A stretch of 5,482 bases of DNA from positions 1 to 5,482 of the forward strand of contig JAUZPS010000350.1 in NCBI GenBank assembly GCA_030705945.1, in the 5' to 3' direction. The notes beneath the pieces were generated by a model. It searched no databases and was not told the origin of the DNA. It worked only from the letters and a program-made list of their open reading frames with translations. Numbering within the stretch: the first letter of the stretch is position 1; the number at the start of each line of letters is the position of its first letter. This stretch comes from Bacillota bacterium (GTDB lineage: Bacteria > Bacillota > Clostridia > Acetivibrionales > DSM-2933). The position numbers were made by a program, and so were the translations under genes. Below, in pieces: positions 1-5,391 of this stretch.

Positions 1-77
1 ATTAATCTTTTACATTTGCCTATCACAAAATAACGTTAAAGCGTTCGTTATTTTGCTCCGTCAAATGTAAGATTAAT
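1..77. repeat. Long imperfect palindrome (hairpin) just downstream of hisB
   Basis: Two nested inverted repeats form one long hairpin. The outer arms are 1-18 and 62-77 and match over 16 bp, with two extra bases in the left arm. The inner arms are 26-35 (CAAAATAACG) and 46-55 (CGTTATTTTG) and match perfectly. A small internal loop (19-25 and 56-61) separates them, and the terminal loop is 36-45. The element starts 8 bp past the hisB stop and reaches the window edge, so it may be longer. A T5 tract follows the right arm on the plus strand (83-87); the corresponding minus-strand flank is outside the window. It could be a small palindromic interspersed repeat, an RNA processing or stabilising hairpin, or a terminator. 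The sequence alone does not decide among these. Confidence 0.75.
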
Positions 78-85
78 AGCGCTTT

Positions 86-673
86 TTATATAGTTCCTTT
101 TGTCGACATGACCCCTTCAATGCGGCTGTCAATTCTGGCTGCTTCATCCAAGGCCCTTGCAAATGCCTTGAATATTCCTTCAATCATATGATGAGTATTG
201 CTTCCGTAGAATAATTTTATATGTAAGTTCATGCCTGCATTAAACGCTACCGATCTGAAAAATTCTTCCACCATCTCAGTATCCATATTTCCTAACTTCT
301 CAGAAGGGAATTTTGCGTCAAATACAAGAAATGGTCTTCCACCAAGATCAATTACGACCATGGCCAAAGTTTCATCCATAGGGACGAAAGAGGAGCCATA
401 ACGCTTAATCGACTTTTTTTCGCCTAAAGCCTTGCTTATCGCCTGCCCCAATACAATGCCAACATCTTCAATTGTGTGGTGGGAATCCACATCCAGATCT
501 CCAATGGCTTTTATATCCATATTAAAGAGACCGTGCTTGGTAAACAGATTAAGCATATGGTCAAAAAAGCCAATTCCAGTCTCTATGCTTCCTTTTCCAG
601 CTCCATCTATATTTAAACTAAGAGAAATGTCTGTTTCAAATGTTTTCCTTTTTATTTCAGCTTTTCGTTCCAC
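86..673 (-). CDS. hisB: Imidazoleglycerol-phosphate dehydratase (monofunctional HisB)
   Basis: Removes water from imidazole glycerol phosphate to give imidazole acetol phosphate, the substrate of HisC. This is a cytoplasmic Mn-dependent enzyme known as a 24-mer in the family. The 195-residue protein has the usual length for the stand-alone dehydratase and the expected metal-binding motifs: FFDHML with H39, HHTIED at 65-70, and HHMIE at 161-165; VPMDE at 97-101 is also a family signature. There is no N-terminal HAD domain, so unlike the E. coli bifunctional HisB it cannot supply histidinol-phosphate phosphatase. The start is GTG at 673: an in-frame TGA lies five codons upstream, no nearby ATG is in frame, and GAGGTGG at 681-687 is a good ribosome binding site. 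It follows hisC after 99 bp, the longest gap in the operon, which contains a possible internal promoter. Identity is very secure; the start is nearly so. Confidence 0.97.
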   Translation of the reverse strand: MERKAEIKRKTFETDISLSLNIDGAGKGSIETGIGFFDHMLNLFTKHGLFNMDIKAIGDLDVDSHHTIEDVGIVLGQAISKALGEKKSIKRYGSSFVPMDETLAMVVIDLGGRPFLVFDAKFPSEKLGNMDTEMVEEFFRSVAFNAGMNLHIKLFYGSNTHHMIEGIFKAFARALDEAARIDSRIEGVMSTKGTI

Positions 674-674
674 T

Positions 675-687
675 GTGGATCCACCTC
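675..687 (-). promoter_or_regulatory. hisB ribosome binding site overlapping a 10-bp palindrome
   Basis: GAGGTGG (681-687) lies 7 bases before the GTG start and supports that start. It overlaps the perfect palindrome GTGGATCCAC at 675-684. The palindrome has no loop, so a stable intramolecular hairpin is unlikely; it may be chance. Confidence 0.6.
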
Positions 688-740
688 ATATCATAATTAT
701 CGGAAGGTCTATAGTTACTAATTAATAAGCATTTAAACCT

Positions 741-770
741 TTTTAATTATAACAGATAAAATAATTAAAA
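741..770 (-). promoter_or_regulatory. Possible internal promoter and AT-only inverted repeat between hisC and hisB
   Basis: On the minus strand a perfect TATAAT (751 down to 746) is preceded by TG at 754-753, giving the extended -10 form TGTTATAAT. No good -35 hexamer is seen at 17 bp. A start near 739 would give hisB a leader of about 66 nt. The -10 sits inside a perfect inverted repeat, arms 741-750 (TTTTAATTAT) and 761-770 (ATAATTAAAA) with a 10-base spacer. The arms contain no G or C, so the RNA hairpin would be weak, and no T-run follows on the minus strand. An operator or a promoter is more plausible than a terminator. Confidence 0.45.
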
Positions 771-772
771 TT

Positions 773-1840
773 CTACCTATTTTTTATATTTAACTTTTCA
801 AGGGTTTTAATAAAAGTTTTCATCTCACTGTCTGTTCCTATACTAACCCTTAAATAATTGTCTATTCTGGGCTTTTTAAAATACCTCACCAGTATTCCAT
901 TTTCTTTAAGAAGGTTAAAAATTTCTTCCGCCTTCATTTCGTTATGGCTTATAAATATAAAATTAGCCTTTGAGGGAAGGACATTAAACCCCATTCCCCT
1001 AAGGTCCGTTGTAACCCATTCCCTTGTGGTTACGATCTTTCGGACAGTTTCTTTAAAATATTCCTCATCTCTAATTGCTTCTACCGCTCCAGCTAACGCA
1101 AGCCTGTCAATGGTATATGAGTTGAATGAGTTTTTCACGCGTATTATCCCATCGATAAGCTCCTTGCTTCCAAGCGCCAAACCAAGCCTTAGTCCTGCTA
1201 GGCATCTGGATTTGGACAAAGTCTGAATCACCAAAAGGTTTGGATAATCCTTTATAAGCTTTACTGCTGAAATTCCGCCAAAATCTATATAAGCTTCGTC
1301 AATAATGACAACTCTGTCTTTATTGTACTCAACAATGGCTTTAATCTCGCTTATATCCATGTACTTTGCGGTAGGGGCTTTAGGGTTCGAAATAACTATG
1401 CCGCCGTTTTCCCCGAACAAATCATTAACAGGCACATTAAATTCTTCATCTAATGATATGGTTTCATAGTCAATATTATATAATTGGCAGTAAACCGGAT
1501 AAAAAGAATATGTAATATCCGGAAACAGTATTTTTTCTCCTGGGTTAAAGAATGCCTGAAATGCTAATGCAAGTAGTTCGTCAGATCCATTTCCGGCATA
1601 AACCTCATCCTTTTCCAAACCATAATATTTGGCAACAGTATCTCTGAGCATATCAAATTCAGGATCAGGATAAAGCCGCAAATCCTCATTAGCCGCATTT
1701 TTTATTGCCTCCAATACTTTTGGAGATGGAGGATATGGACTTTCATTTGTATTTAATTTTATGTATTTTTTATCCTTTGGCTGTTCGCCAGGCACATAGG
1801 GTACAAGGCTCTTTGTAGTATTACTCCAGAACTTGCTCAA
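773..1840 (-). CDS. hisC: Histidinol-phosphate aminotransferase
   Basis: A fold-type I, PLP-dependent aminotransferase that converts imidazole acetol phosphate plus glutamate to histidinol phosphate plus 2-oxoglutarate. At 355 residues it has normal family length. Visible signatures in order: substrate-site NESPYPP (32-38), GNGSDE (83-88), the PLP-ring region SNPKAPT (151-157), DEAYIDF (181-187) with the pyridine-binding aspartate D181 and Y184, the PLP lysine K210 in SKSRCLAGLRLG (209-220) with phosphate-binding R218, and carboxylate-binding R331 in RVSIGT. Position 158 is Ala where many relatives have Gly (NPNxPTG); N152 is kept, so activity is expected. The start is TTG at 1840: the codon immediately upstream is an in-frame TAG, and AAGGAAGTG (1847-1855) is a strong binding site. 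There is no alternative start near the N-terminus. It lies 52 bp after hisD. HisC can also serve in aromatic amino acid transamination in some bacteria; the his context fixes its main role. Confidence 0.97.
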   Translation of the reverse strand: MSKFWSNTTKSLVPYVPGEQPKDKKYIKLNTNESPYPPSPKVLEAIKNAANEDLRLYPDPEFDMLRDTVAKYYGLEKDEVYAGNGSDELLALAFQAFFNPGEKILFPDITYSFYPVYCQLYNIDYETISLDEEFNVPVNDLFGENGGIVISNPKAPTAKYMDISEIKAIVEYNKDRVVIIDEAYIDFGGISAVKLIKDYPNLLVIQTLSKSRCLAGLRLGLALGSKELIDGIIRVKNSFNSYTIDRLALAGAVEAIRDEEYFKETVRKIVTTREWVTTDLRGMGFNVLPSKANFIFISHNEMKAEEIFNLLKENGILVRYFKKPRIDNYLRVSIGTDSEMKTFIKTLEKLNIKNR

Positions 1841-1846
1841 CTAAAT

Positions 1847-1855
1847 CACTTCCTT
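1847..1855 (-). promoter_or_regulatory. hisC ribosome binding site that fixes a TTG start
   Basis: AAGGAAGTG ends 6 bases before the TTG at 1840-1838 and is almost a full match to the 16S rRNA tail complement. With TAG directly before TTG in frame, translation cannot start further upstream. Confidence 0.8.
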
Positions 1856-1876
1856 TTTACTTTTCGATAAAATCAT

Positions 1877-1890
1877 ACTTAATACTTAAT
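1877..1890. repeat. Two-copy 7-bp tandem repeat in the hisD-hisC gap
   Basis: ACTTAAT occurs twice back to back on the plus strand (ATTAAGT on the transcript), just after the hisD stop. It is short and AT-rich, and could be chance or replication slippage. No function is evident. Confidence 0.5.
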
Positions 1891-1892
1891 CC

Positions 1893-3188
1893 TTATTTCT
1901 CAAACCGCGCCTTTATGGCATTAGCATGAGCTGTAAGACCTTCTGTTTCCGCAAAGAGTATGACATCGTCCTTAACCTTTTCCAAGGCTTTTCTTGAATA
2001 TGAAATAAGGCTGGTCCTTTTAATAAAATCTCCTACATTAAGCGGAGAAAAAAACCTGGAGGTTCCACTTGTCGGAAGCACATGGTTAGGACCCGCAAAG
2101 TAATCTCCTAAAGGTTCTGAAGCATAGTTTCCGAGGAAGATAGCTCCCGCGTTTTTGATTGATCCTACCATATTAAATGGCTCCTCAACGCATAACTCAA
2201 GGTGTTCCGGCGCTATCCTGTTTGCCATTGCTACCGCTTCGTCCATATTATTTACTATAACTACGGCGCCATAATCTTCAATTGATTTATTTATAATTTC
2301 CTGCCTTGTCAGATAAGATGTTTGTCTTACCAATTCAACTTGAACCTCTTTTGCGAGTTTTTCCGAATCTGTAACTAAAATCGACGCCGCAAGAACATCG
2401 TGTTCTGCTTGAGACAACAGATCTGCGGCAATAAACTTGGGATTTGCCGAAGAGTCAGCAACCACCATTATTTCACTAGGTCCTGCAAACATGTCAATAT
2501 CACAGTACCCAAACACTAATCTCTTAGCCATGTTAACGTATATATTACCAGGTCCGGTTACTTTATCGACCTTTGGTATTGATTCTGTGCCGAAAGCTAA
2601 TGCTGCTATAGCCTGCGCTCCTCCGATTTTATATATCTCATCAGCTCCTGCCTCGTTTGCCGCAACAAGTATTGCAGGATTTATTTTACCGTCTTTACCG
2701 GGAGGCGTTGCCATTATGATTCTCTCAACTCCAGCAACCTTTGCTGGTATAACGTTCATAAGCACAGATGAAGGCAATGGAGCTGTTCCTCCTGGAACAT
2801 ATACTCCCACTAATTCTAACGGCCTTAGTATTTGCCCTAATATCACTCCGTCGTTTTCCGTACTGAACCATGATTTTTCCTTTTGCTTCTGATGAAACTC
2901 CTCTATGTTGGCCTTTGCTTTTCTGATAACGCGTATAAGGTCCTTTTCAACCTGAATATACGCCTCATCCAATTCTTTCTGGCTTACTTTAACAGTCTTT
3001 GCTGTCAGCTCTACTTTATCAAACATTCTGGTATATTCAAAAACAGCAGAGTTCCCATTTTTTCTTACATTACTTGTTATTTCCTCAACTCTCTTTAATA
3101 CTGCGCCATCATCAAGCTGATTTCTTTTTAGAAGTTTATCTAATAGATCCTTATTGTCTTCAATTCTTGCATCAATAATTTTTATCAA
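1893..3188 (-). CDS. hisD: Histidinol dehydrogenase
   Basis: Zinc enzyme that catalyses the last two pathway steps, oxidising L-histidinol to L-histidine with two NAD+. The frame opens at GTG 3197 (434 residues), but the better start is TTG at 3188 (431 residues), because the ribosome binding site AAAGAGGTGA includes the GTG itself and sits 8 bases before the TTG. Numbering from the GTG, visible signatures are GVYVPGG (131-137), GGAQAIAALAFG (192-203), TGPGN (214-218), MFAGPSE (236-242), zinc ligands Q263 and H266 in LSQAEHD, catalytic E331-H332 in APEHLE, zinc ligand D365 in GDYFAGPNH, and zinc ligand H424 in AHANA. These match the known E. coli set (Q259, H262, E326, H327, D360, H419) with a constant small offset, so the enzyme looks intact. 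It follows hisG with 5 bp between genes, or a 4-bp GTGA overlap if GTG is used, which indicates translational coupling. Confidence 0.97.
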   Translation of the reverse strand: MIKIIDARIEDNKDLLDKLLKRNQLDDGAVLKRVEEITSNVRKNGNSAVFEYTRMFDKVELTAKTVKVSQKELDEAYIQVEKDLIRVIRKAKANIEEFHQKQKEKSWFSTENDGVILGQILRPLELVGVYVPGGTAPLPSSVLMNVIPAKVAGVERIIMATPPGKDGKINPAILVAANEAGADEIYKIGGAQAIAALAFGTESIPKVDKVTGPGNIYVNMAKRLVFGYCDIDMFAGPSEIMVVADSSANPKFIAADLLSQAEHDVLAASILVTDSEKLAKEVQVELVRQTSYLTRQEIINKSIEDYGAVVIVNNMDEAVAMANRIAPEHLELCVEEPFNMVGSIKNAGAIFLGNYASEPLGDYFAGPNHVLPTSGTSRFFSPLNVGDFIKRTSLISYSRKALEKVKDDVILFAETEGLTAHANAIKARFEK

Positions 3189-3193
3189 CGCCT

Positions 3194-3203
3194 TCACCTC
3201 TTT
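3194..3203 (-). promoter_or_regulatory. hisD ribosome binding site inside the hisG stop region
   Basis: The minus strand reads AAAGAGGTGA, nine of ten bases matching AAGGAGGTGA. Its last three bases are the hisG stop codon, and the GTG within it is the first possible hisD start. The GAGG core (3197-3200) is 8 bases from the TTG at 3188, the normal distance, but has no spacing to the GTG. This favours the TTG start. Confidence 0.7.
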
Positions 3204-3835
3204 TCAAGCTGACTGCTTATTCCATCAATTATTTTATTTATTCTTTCGCTTTCCATCTTCATGCTGACCCTGTTAACAACCATCCTTGCGCTTATGTCAG
3301 CGATTGTATCCAAGACAACCAGACCATTTTCCTTCAATGTCCTTCCGCTTTCCACAAGATCCACAATCACTTCGGACAGCCCTACAAGCGGAGCAAGCTC
3401 AACAGAGCCATTGAGCTTTATAACTTCAATTGATTCTTTACGTTTATGTTCAAAATAATCCCTTGCAATCCTTGGATATTTGGTAGCTACCCTCTTATTA
3501 TTCAACTCGTCCAATTTGCCTTGAAGTTCGGCAGGTCCGGCAACCGCCATCTTGCACGCGGCAAAACCCAGGTTCAAAACTTCATACAAGTGCCGACCTT
3601 CCTCCATCAGAGTGTCTTTTCCCACTATACCTATATCTGCAGCTCCATATTCTACATATGTAGGCACATCGCTTGGCTTAGCAAGAAAAAACTTAATTTT
3701 ATTCTTTTCATCACTAAGAATCAGCTTCCGTGATGAGCCTTTTAACTCTGAACAATCAATTCCTATATTCTCAAACAGTTCAATGGATAAGTCCGTCAGC
3801 CTTCCCTTTGACAGCGCTATAGTCAAATATCTCAT
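3194..3835 (-). CDS. hisG: ATP phosphoribosyltransferase, short-form catalytic subunit
   Basis: First, committed step of histidine synthesis: ATP plus PRPP gives phosphoribosyl-ATP and pyrophosphate. At 213 residues this is the short form (HisG-S), which lacks the C-terminal histidine-binding domain of the roughly 300-residue long form and works in a complex with HisZ, encoded immediately upstream. Visible features are the N-terminal ALSKGRL (7-13), YGAADIGIVGKDTL (63-76), ATKYPRIARDYF (117-128), and the PRPP-binding stretch with E155, D159 and SGRT (163-166). The ATG start at 3835 is supported by GAGGGG (3844-3849), 8 bases upstream. It lies 39 bp after hisZ, and its stop codon is embedded in the hisD binding site. 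Feedback inhibition by histidine is expected through HisZ; this is family knowledge, not visible here. No defects seen. Confidence 0.97.
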   Translation of the reverse strand: MRYLTIALSKGRLTDLSIELFENIGIDCSELKGSSRKLILSDEKNKIKFFLAKPSDVPTYVEYGAADIGIVGKDTLMEEGRHLYEVLNLGFAACKMAVAGPAELQGKLDELNNKRVATKYPRIARDYFEHKRKESIEVIKLNGSVELAPLVGLSEVIVDLVESGRTLKENGLVVLDTIADISARMVVNRVSMKMESERINKIIDGISSQLEKR

Positions 3836-3866
3836 AATACCATCCCCTCACCAATAGATAACACCA

Positions 3867-3876
3867 AATCGCGATT
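3867..3876. repeat. 10-bp palindrome at the hisZ stop
   Basis: AATCGCGATT is a perfect palindrome spanning the end of hisZ and the start of the 39-bp hisZ-hisG gap. It is too short for a stable hairpin and no T-run follows. Probably incidental. Confidence 0.35.
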
Positions 3877-5128
3877 ACTTCAAGAGCTCCGACAAATTAA
3901 CTGACGAAGTTTCTTCAGAATCTATATTATATAAATCGATATTTTCTTCATCTTTAATAAAAACGATGCCGCCTATACCTTTACCTGAAGCATATTTCTT
4001 TATTTCATCAAGATCTTGGAGCATAACATCCATCTCAACAACAAGGCCTTGCCTTCTTAATTCCTGTGACACTTTAAAAGCAACTTTTCTTCCGTCAATG
4101 CCATAGCATACCATGCTGTCTATCTTTGGCTTCTCCTTATTAATTTTCTGTCTCTCAAGCGCCATCATAATCATATTTATCCCTAACGAAAAGCCAATTG
4201 CCGGAATACTCTTGCCAAATTTACCAACCAAATTGTCATATCTTCCTCCGCTTAAAATGGGGAAGCCTGCTCCATATGTAAAACCTCTGAATATAATACC
4301 CGTATAATAATTAAGGCTTTGCACCATTCCTAAATCTACTGAGACATATTTACTGTAGCCGTAATCCTCCAGAATCTGCAATACTTTTCTCAGGTTTTCC
4401 AACGCGGCAATGGAACGCTTGTTCAAAGTTATTTTTTCCACTTTGTCTATAACGTCTAATGATCCGAATAATCTTGGAAGACTGAAAATTAATTCTTTAA
4501 GTTCTTCGTTTATATTCTGGCCCTTAACAAGCTCCTCAACTCCGAGGTAGTCCTTCCTGTCTATCAGCACCCTCATACGCTCTATATCGGATTTCGAAAT
4601 ACCAGCTTCTTCCATGAGGCCCTTAAAGAATTCAACCTGGCCTATATCAATCTGAAAGTTTTCCAGCCCTGTCGCCTTAACGGCGCTGATTGCTGTGGCG
4701 ATAACCTCCGCGTCAGCCTCTGGGGTATTAACCCCTAAAAGTTCAATACCCGCCTGGGTAAACTCCTTCTGCTTTCCTCCTCCAAGTTCGTTATACTTGA
4801 AAGTATTACCTATGTAAGAACATCTGATAGGAGTCGTAATATCCTTGTACTTTGTAGCCGCTATTCTTGCGACAGGTATTGTCATCTCAGGCCTTAGAAC
4901 AAGAATTCTCCCCTGCTGATCAAAGAACTTGAACATTGTCTCCTGAGGAGTCATATCCGAATCCTCAGAAAATACATCATAAAACTCAAAAGTCGGAGTT
5001 TCAACTTCCAAATATCCAGATGTTCTAAAGATATTCCTTATCTTATCCTCAAGATTTCTTTTTAGAAAACACTCGTTAAATAATATATCCTGAACCCCTT
5101 CAGGTGTGTAGATCTTCCATTTGCTCAT
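3875..5128 (-). CDS. hisZ: ATP phosphoribosyltransferase regulatory subunit (HisRS-like)
   Basis: Catalytically inactive paralogue of histidyl-tRNA synthetase that assembles with short HisG and confers activity and histidine feedback. The class II synthetase core is clear: TPEGVQD (8-14), VETPTFEFYDVF (42-53), LRPEMTIP (78-85), and a motif 2-like IRCSYIGNTFKYNE (101-114). Residues needed for aminoacylation are altered: motif 2 has K111 in FKYNE where HisRS has Arg, the HisRS signature RGLDYYTG is QSLNYYTG (270-277), and motif 3 reads AIGFSLGIN (310-318) without the usual ER. Hence HisZ, not HisS. Residues from about 335 to 405 resemble the HisRS anticodon-binding domain, which some HisZ proteins lack. 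The start is ATG at 5128 (417 residues): the frame extends to a TTG at 5143, but GGGGTGG (5135-5141) lies inside that extension at proper distance from the ATG. It is the first gene of the operon, behind a strong promoter. Confidence 0.95.
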   Translation of the reverse strand: MSKWKIYTPEGVQDILFNECFLKRNLEDKIRNIFRTSGYLEVETPTFEFYDVFSEDSDMTPQETMFKFFDQQGRILVLRPEMTIPVARIAATKYKDITTPIRCSYIGNTFKYNELGGGKQKEFTQAGIELLGVNTPEADAEVIATAISAVKATGLENFQIDIGQVEFFKGLMEEAGISKSDIERMRVLIDRKDYLGVEELVKGQNINEELKELIFSLPRLFGSLDVIDKVEKITLNKRSIAALENLRKVLQILEDYGYSKYVSVDLGMVQSLNYYTGIIFRGFTYGAGFPILSGGRYDNLVGKFGKSIPAIGFSLGINMIMMALERQKINKEKPKIDSMVCYGIDGRKVAFKVSQELRRQGLVVEMDVMLQDLDEIKKYASGKGIGGIVFIKDEENIDLYNIDSEETSSVNLSELLK

Positions 5129-5134
5129 ATTTTT

Positions 5135-5141
5135 CCACCCC
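5135..5141 (-). promoter_or_regulatory. hisZ ribosome binding site that decides the start
   Basis: GGGGTGG with 6 bases to the ATG at 5128-5126. It occupies the first codons of the longer TTG-started frame, so the five extra residues are very probably not translated. Confidence 0.8.
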
Positions 5142-5161
5142 AACTTTAGTACTTTACCTTA

Positions 5162-5187
5162 TTAAAGCGTTAAATTAATGAATTAAT
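5162..5187. promoter_or_regulatory. Possible operator in the his leader
   Basis: Just downstream of the predicted transcription start lies TTAAAGCGTTAA (5162-5173), with TTAA at both ends, followed by two ATTAAT boxes (5174-5179 and 5182-5187) one of which overlaps the start region. The core 10-mer TTAAAGCGTT also forms the loop of the palindrome at 36-45. A repressor bound here would block transcription. TrpR-family regulators (HisR/YerC) have been proposed for his genes in Firmicutes, but I cannot match this sequence to their sites. Confidence 0.25.
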
Positions 5188-5190
5188 AAA

Positions 5191-5219
5191 ATTATAATTA
5201 TTAAAATATGATTTGTCAA
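5191..5219 (-). promoter_or_regulatory. Sigma-A promoter of the his operon
   Basis: The minus strand has a perfect -35 TTGACA (5219-5214), a 17-bp spacer and a perfect -10 TATAAT (5196-5191). The DNA upstream of the -35 is A/T-rich, as an UP element would be. The start is expected near 5184, giving a leader of about 56 nt before the hisZ ATG. The leader has no run of histidine codons, no terminator hairpin and no T-box, so control, if any, is likely by a DNA-binding protein or at enzyme level. Confidence 0.88.
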
Positions 5220-5244
5220 TATACAAAAGTAATTTTAAATGTTA

Positions 5245-5258
5245 TTATACCAGTATAA
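5245..5258. promoter_or_regulatory. Palindromic operator-like site
   Basis: TTATAC and GTATAA form a perfect 6-bp inverted repeat around a CA centre, in the middle of the divergent region. It is about 25 bp upstream of the his -35 box and about 34 bp before the candidate plus-strand -35. The size and symmetry suit a dimeric regulator. No family can be assigned. Confidence 0.4.
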
Positions 5259-5291
5259 ATTTGTTACTTATATAGTATCAAAAATTCCTTA

Positions 5292-5321
5292 TTAAAGTTT
5301 TGTATGATGGAAACCTATAAT
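5292..5321 (+). promoter_or_regulatory. Candidate promoter for the divergent HAD gene
   Basis: A perfect TATAAT (5316-5321) is preceded at 18 bp by TTAAAG (5292-5297), a weak -35. The transcript would begin near 5328 and carry a leader of about 64 nt. The -10 is good, the -35 poor, and an overlapping TATAAA (5321-5326) is an alternative. Confidence 0.4.
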
Positions 5322-5375
5322 ATAAAGTTTTTTGAAACGACAAGTTGAGTTACTTATTGAACATTCTTTATCTGT

Positions 5376-5382
5376 AGAGGAG
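5376..5382 (+). promoter_or_regulatory. Ribosome binding site of the HAD gene
   Basis: AGAGGAG lies 9 bases before the ATG at 5392. The spacer contains the 8-bp palindrome TGGCGCCA (5384-5391), probably incidental. Confidence 0.75.
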
Positions 5383-5391
5383 CTGGCGCCA

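Larger units (their letters stand above)
5157..5297. repeat. 11-bp direct repeat CCTTATTAAAG in the divergent control region
   Basis: CCTTATTAAAG occurs at 5157-5167, in the hisZ leader, and at 5287-5297, next to the possible plus-strand promoter. Both copies are in the same orientation and 130 bp apart. One copy lies near each divergent gene, which would suit a shared regulator. In such AT-rich DNA an 11-base match may also be chance. Confidence 0.4.

Noticed and set aside
741..770. The AT-only inverted repeat as an intrinsic terminator between hisC and hisB
   Set aside because: The stem has no G-C pairs and is not followed by a T-run on the his strand.
432..4307. Plus-strand open frames within the his genes, such as 432-725, 858-1226, 2437-2892, 3446-3733, 3552-3857 and 4113-4307
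   Set aside because: They lie opposite well-conserved his genes, lack recognisable domains and show no convincing ribosome binding sites. They are antisense shadows.
3875..5128. The gene as a true histidyl-tRNA synthetase (hisS)
   Set aside because: Key residues of motif 2, the RGLDYY signature and motif 3 are changed, and it sits directly ahead of short-form hisG, as hisZ does.
5129..5143. GGGGTGGAA resembles the start of the T-box core GGGTGGNACCGCG
   Set aside because: The match stops after GGGTGGAA, the ACCGCG part is absent, the leader is only about 56 nt, and the bases serve as the hisZ ribosome binding site.
5304..5348. Short plus-strand frame of 14 codons starting ATGATGG before the HAD gene
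   Set aside because: It has no ribosome binding site, overlaps the candidate promoter and is too short to support.
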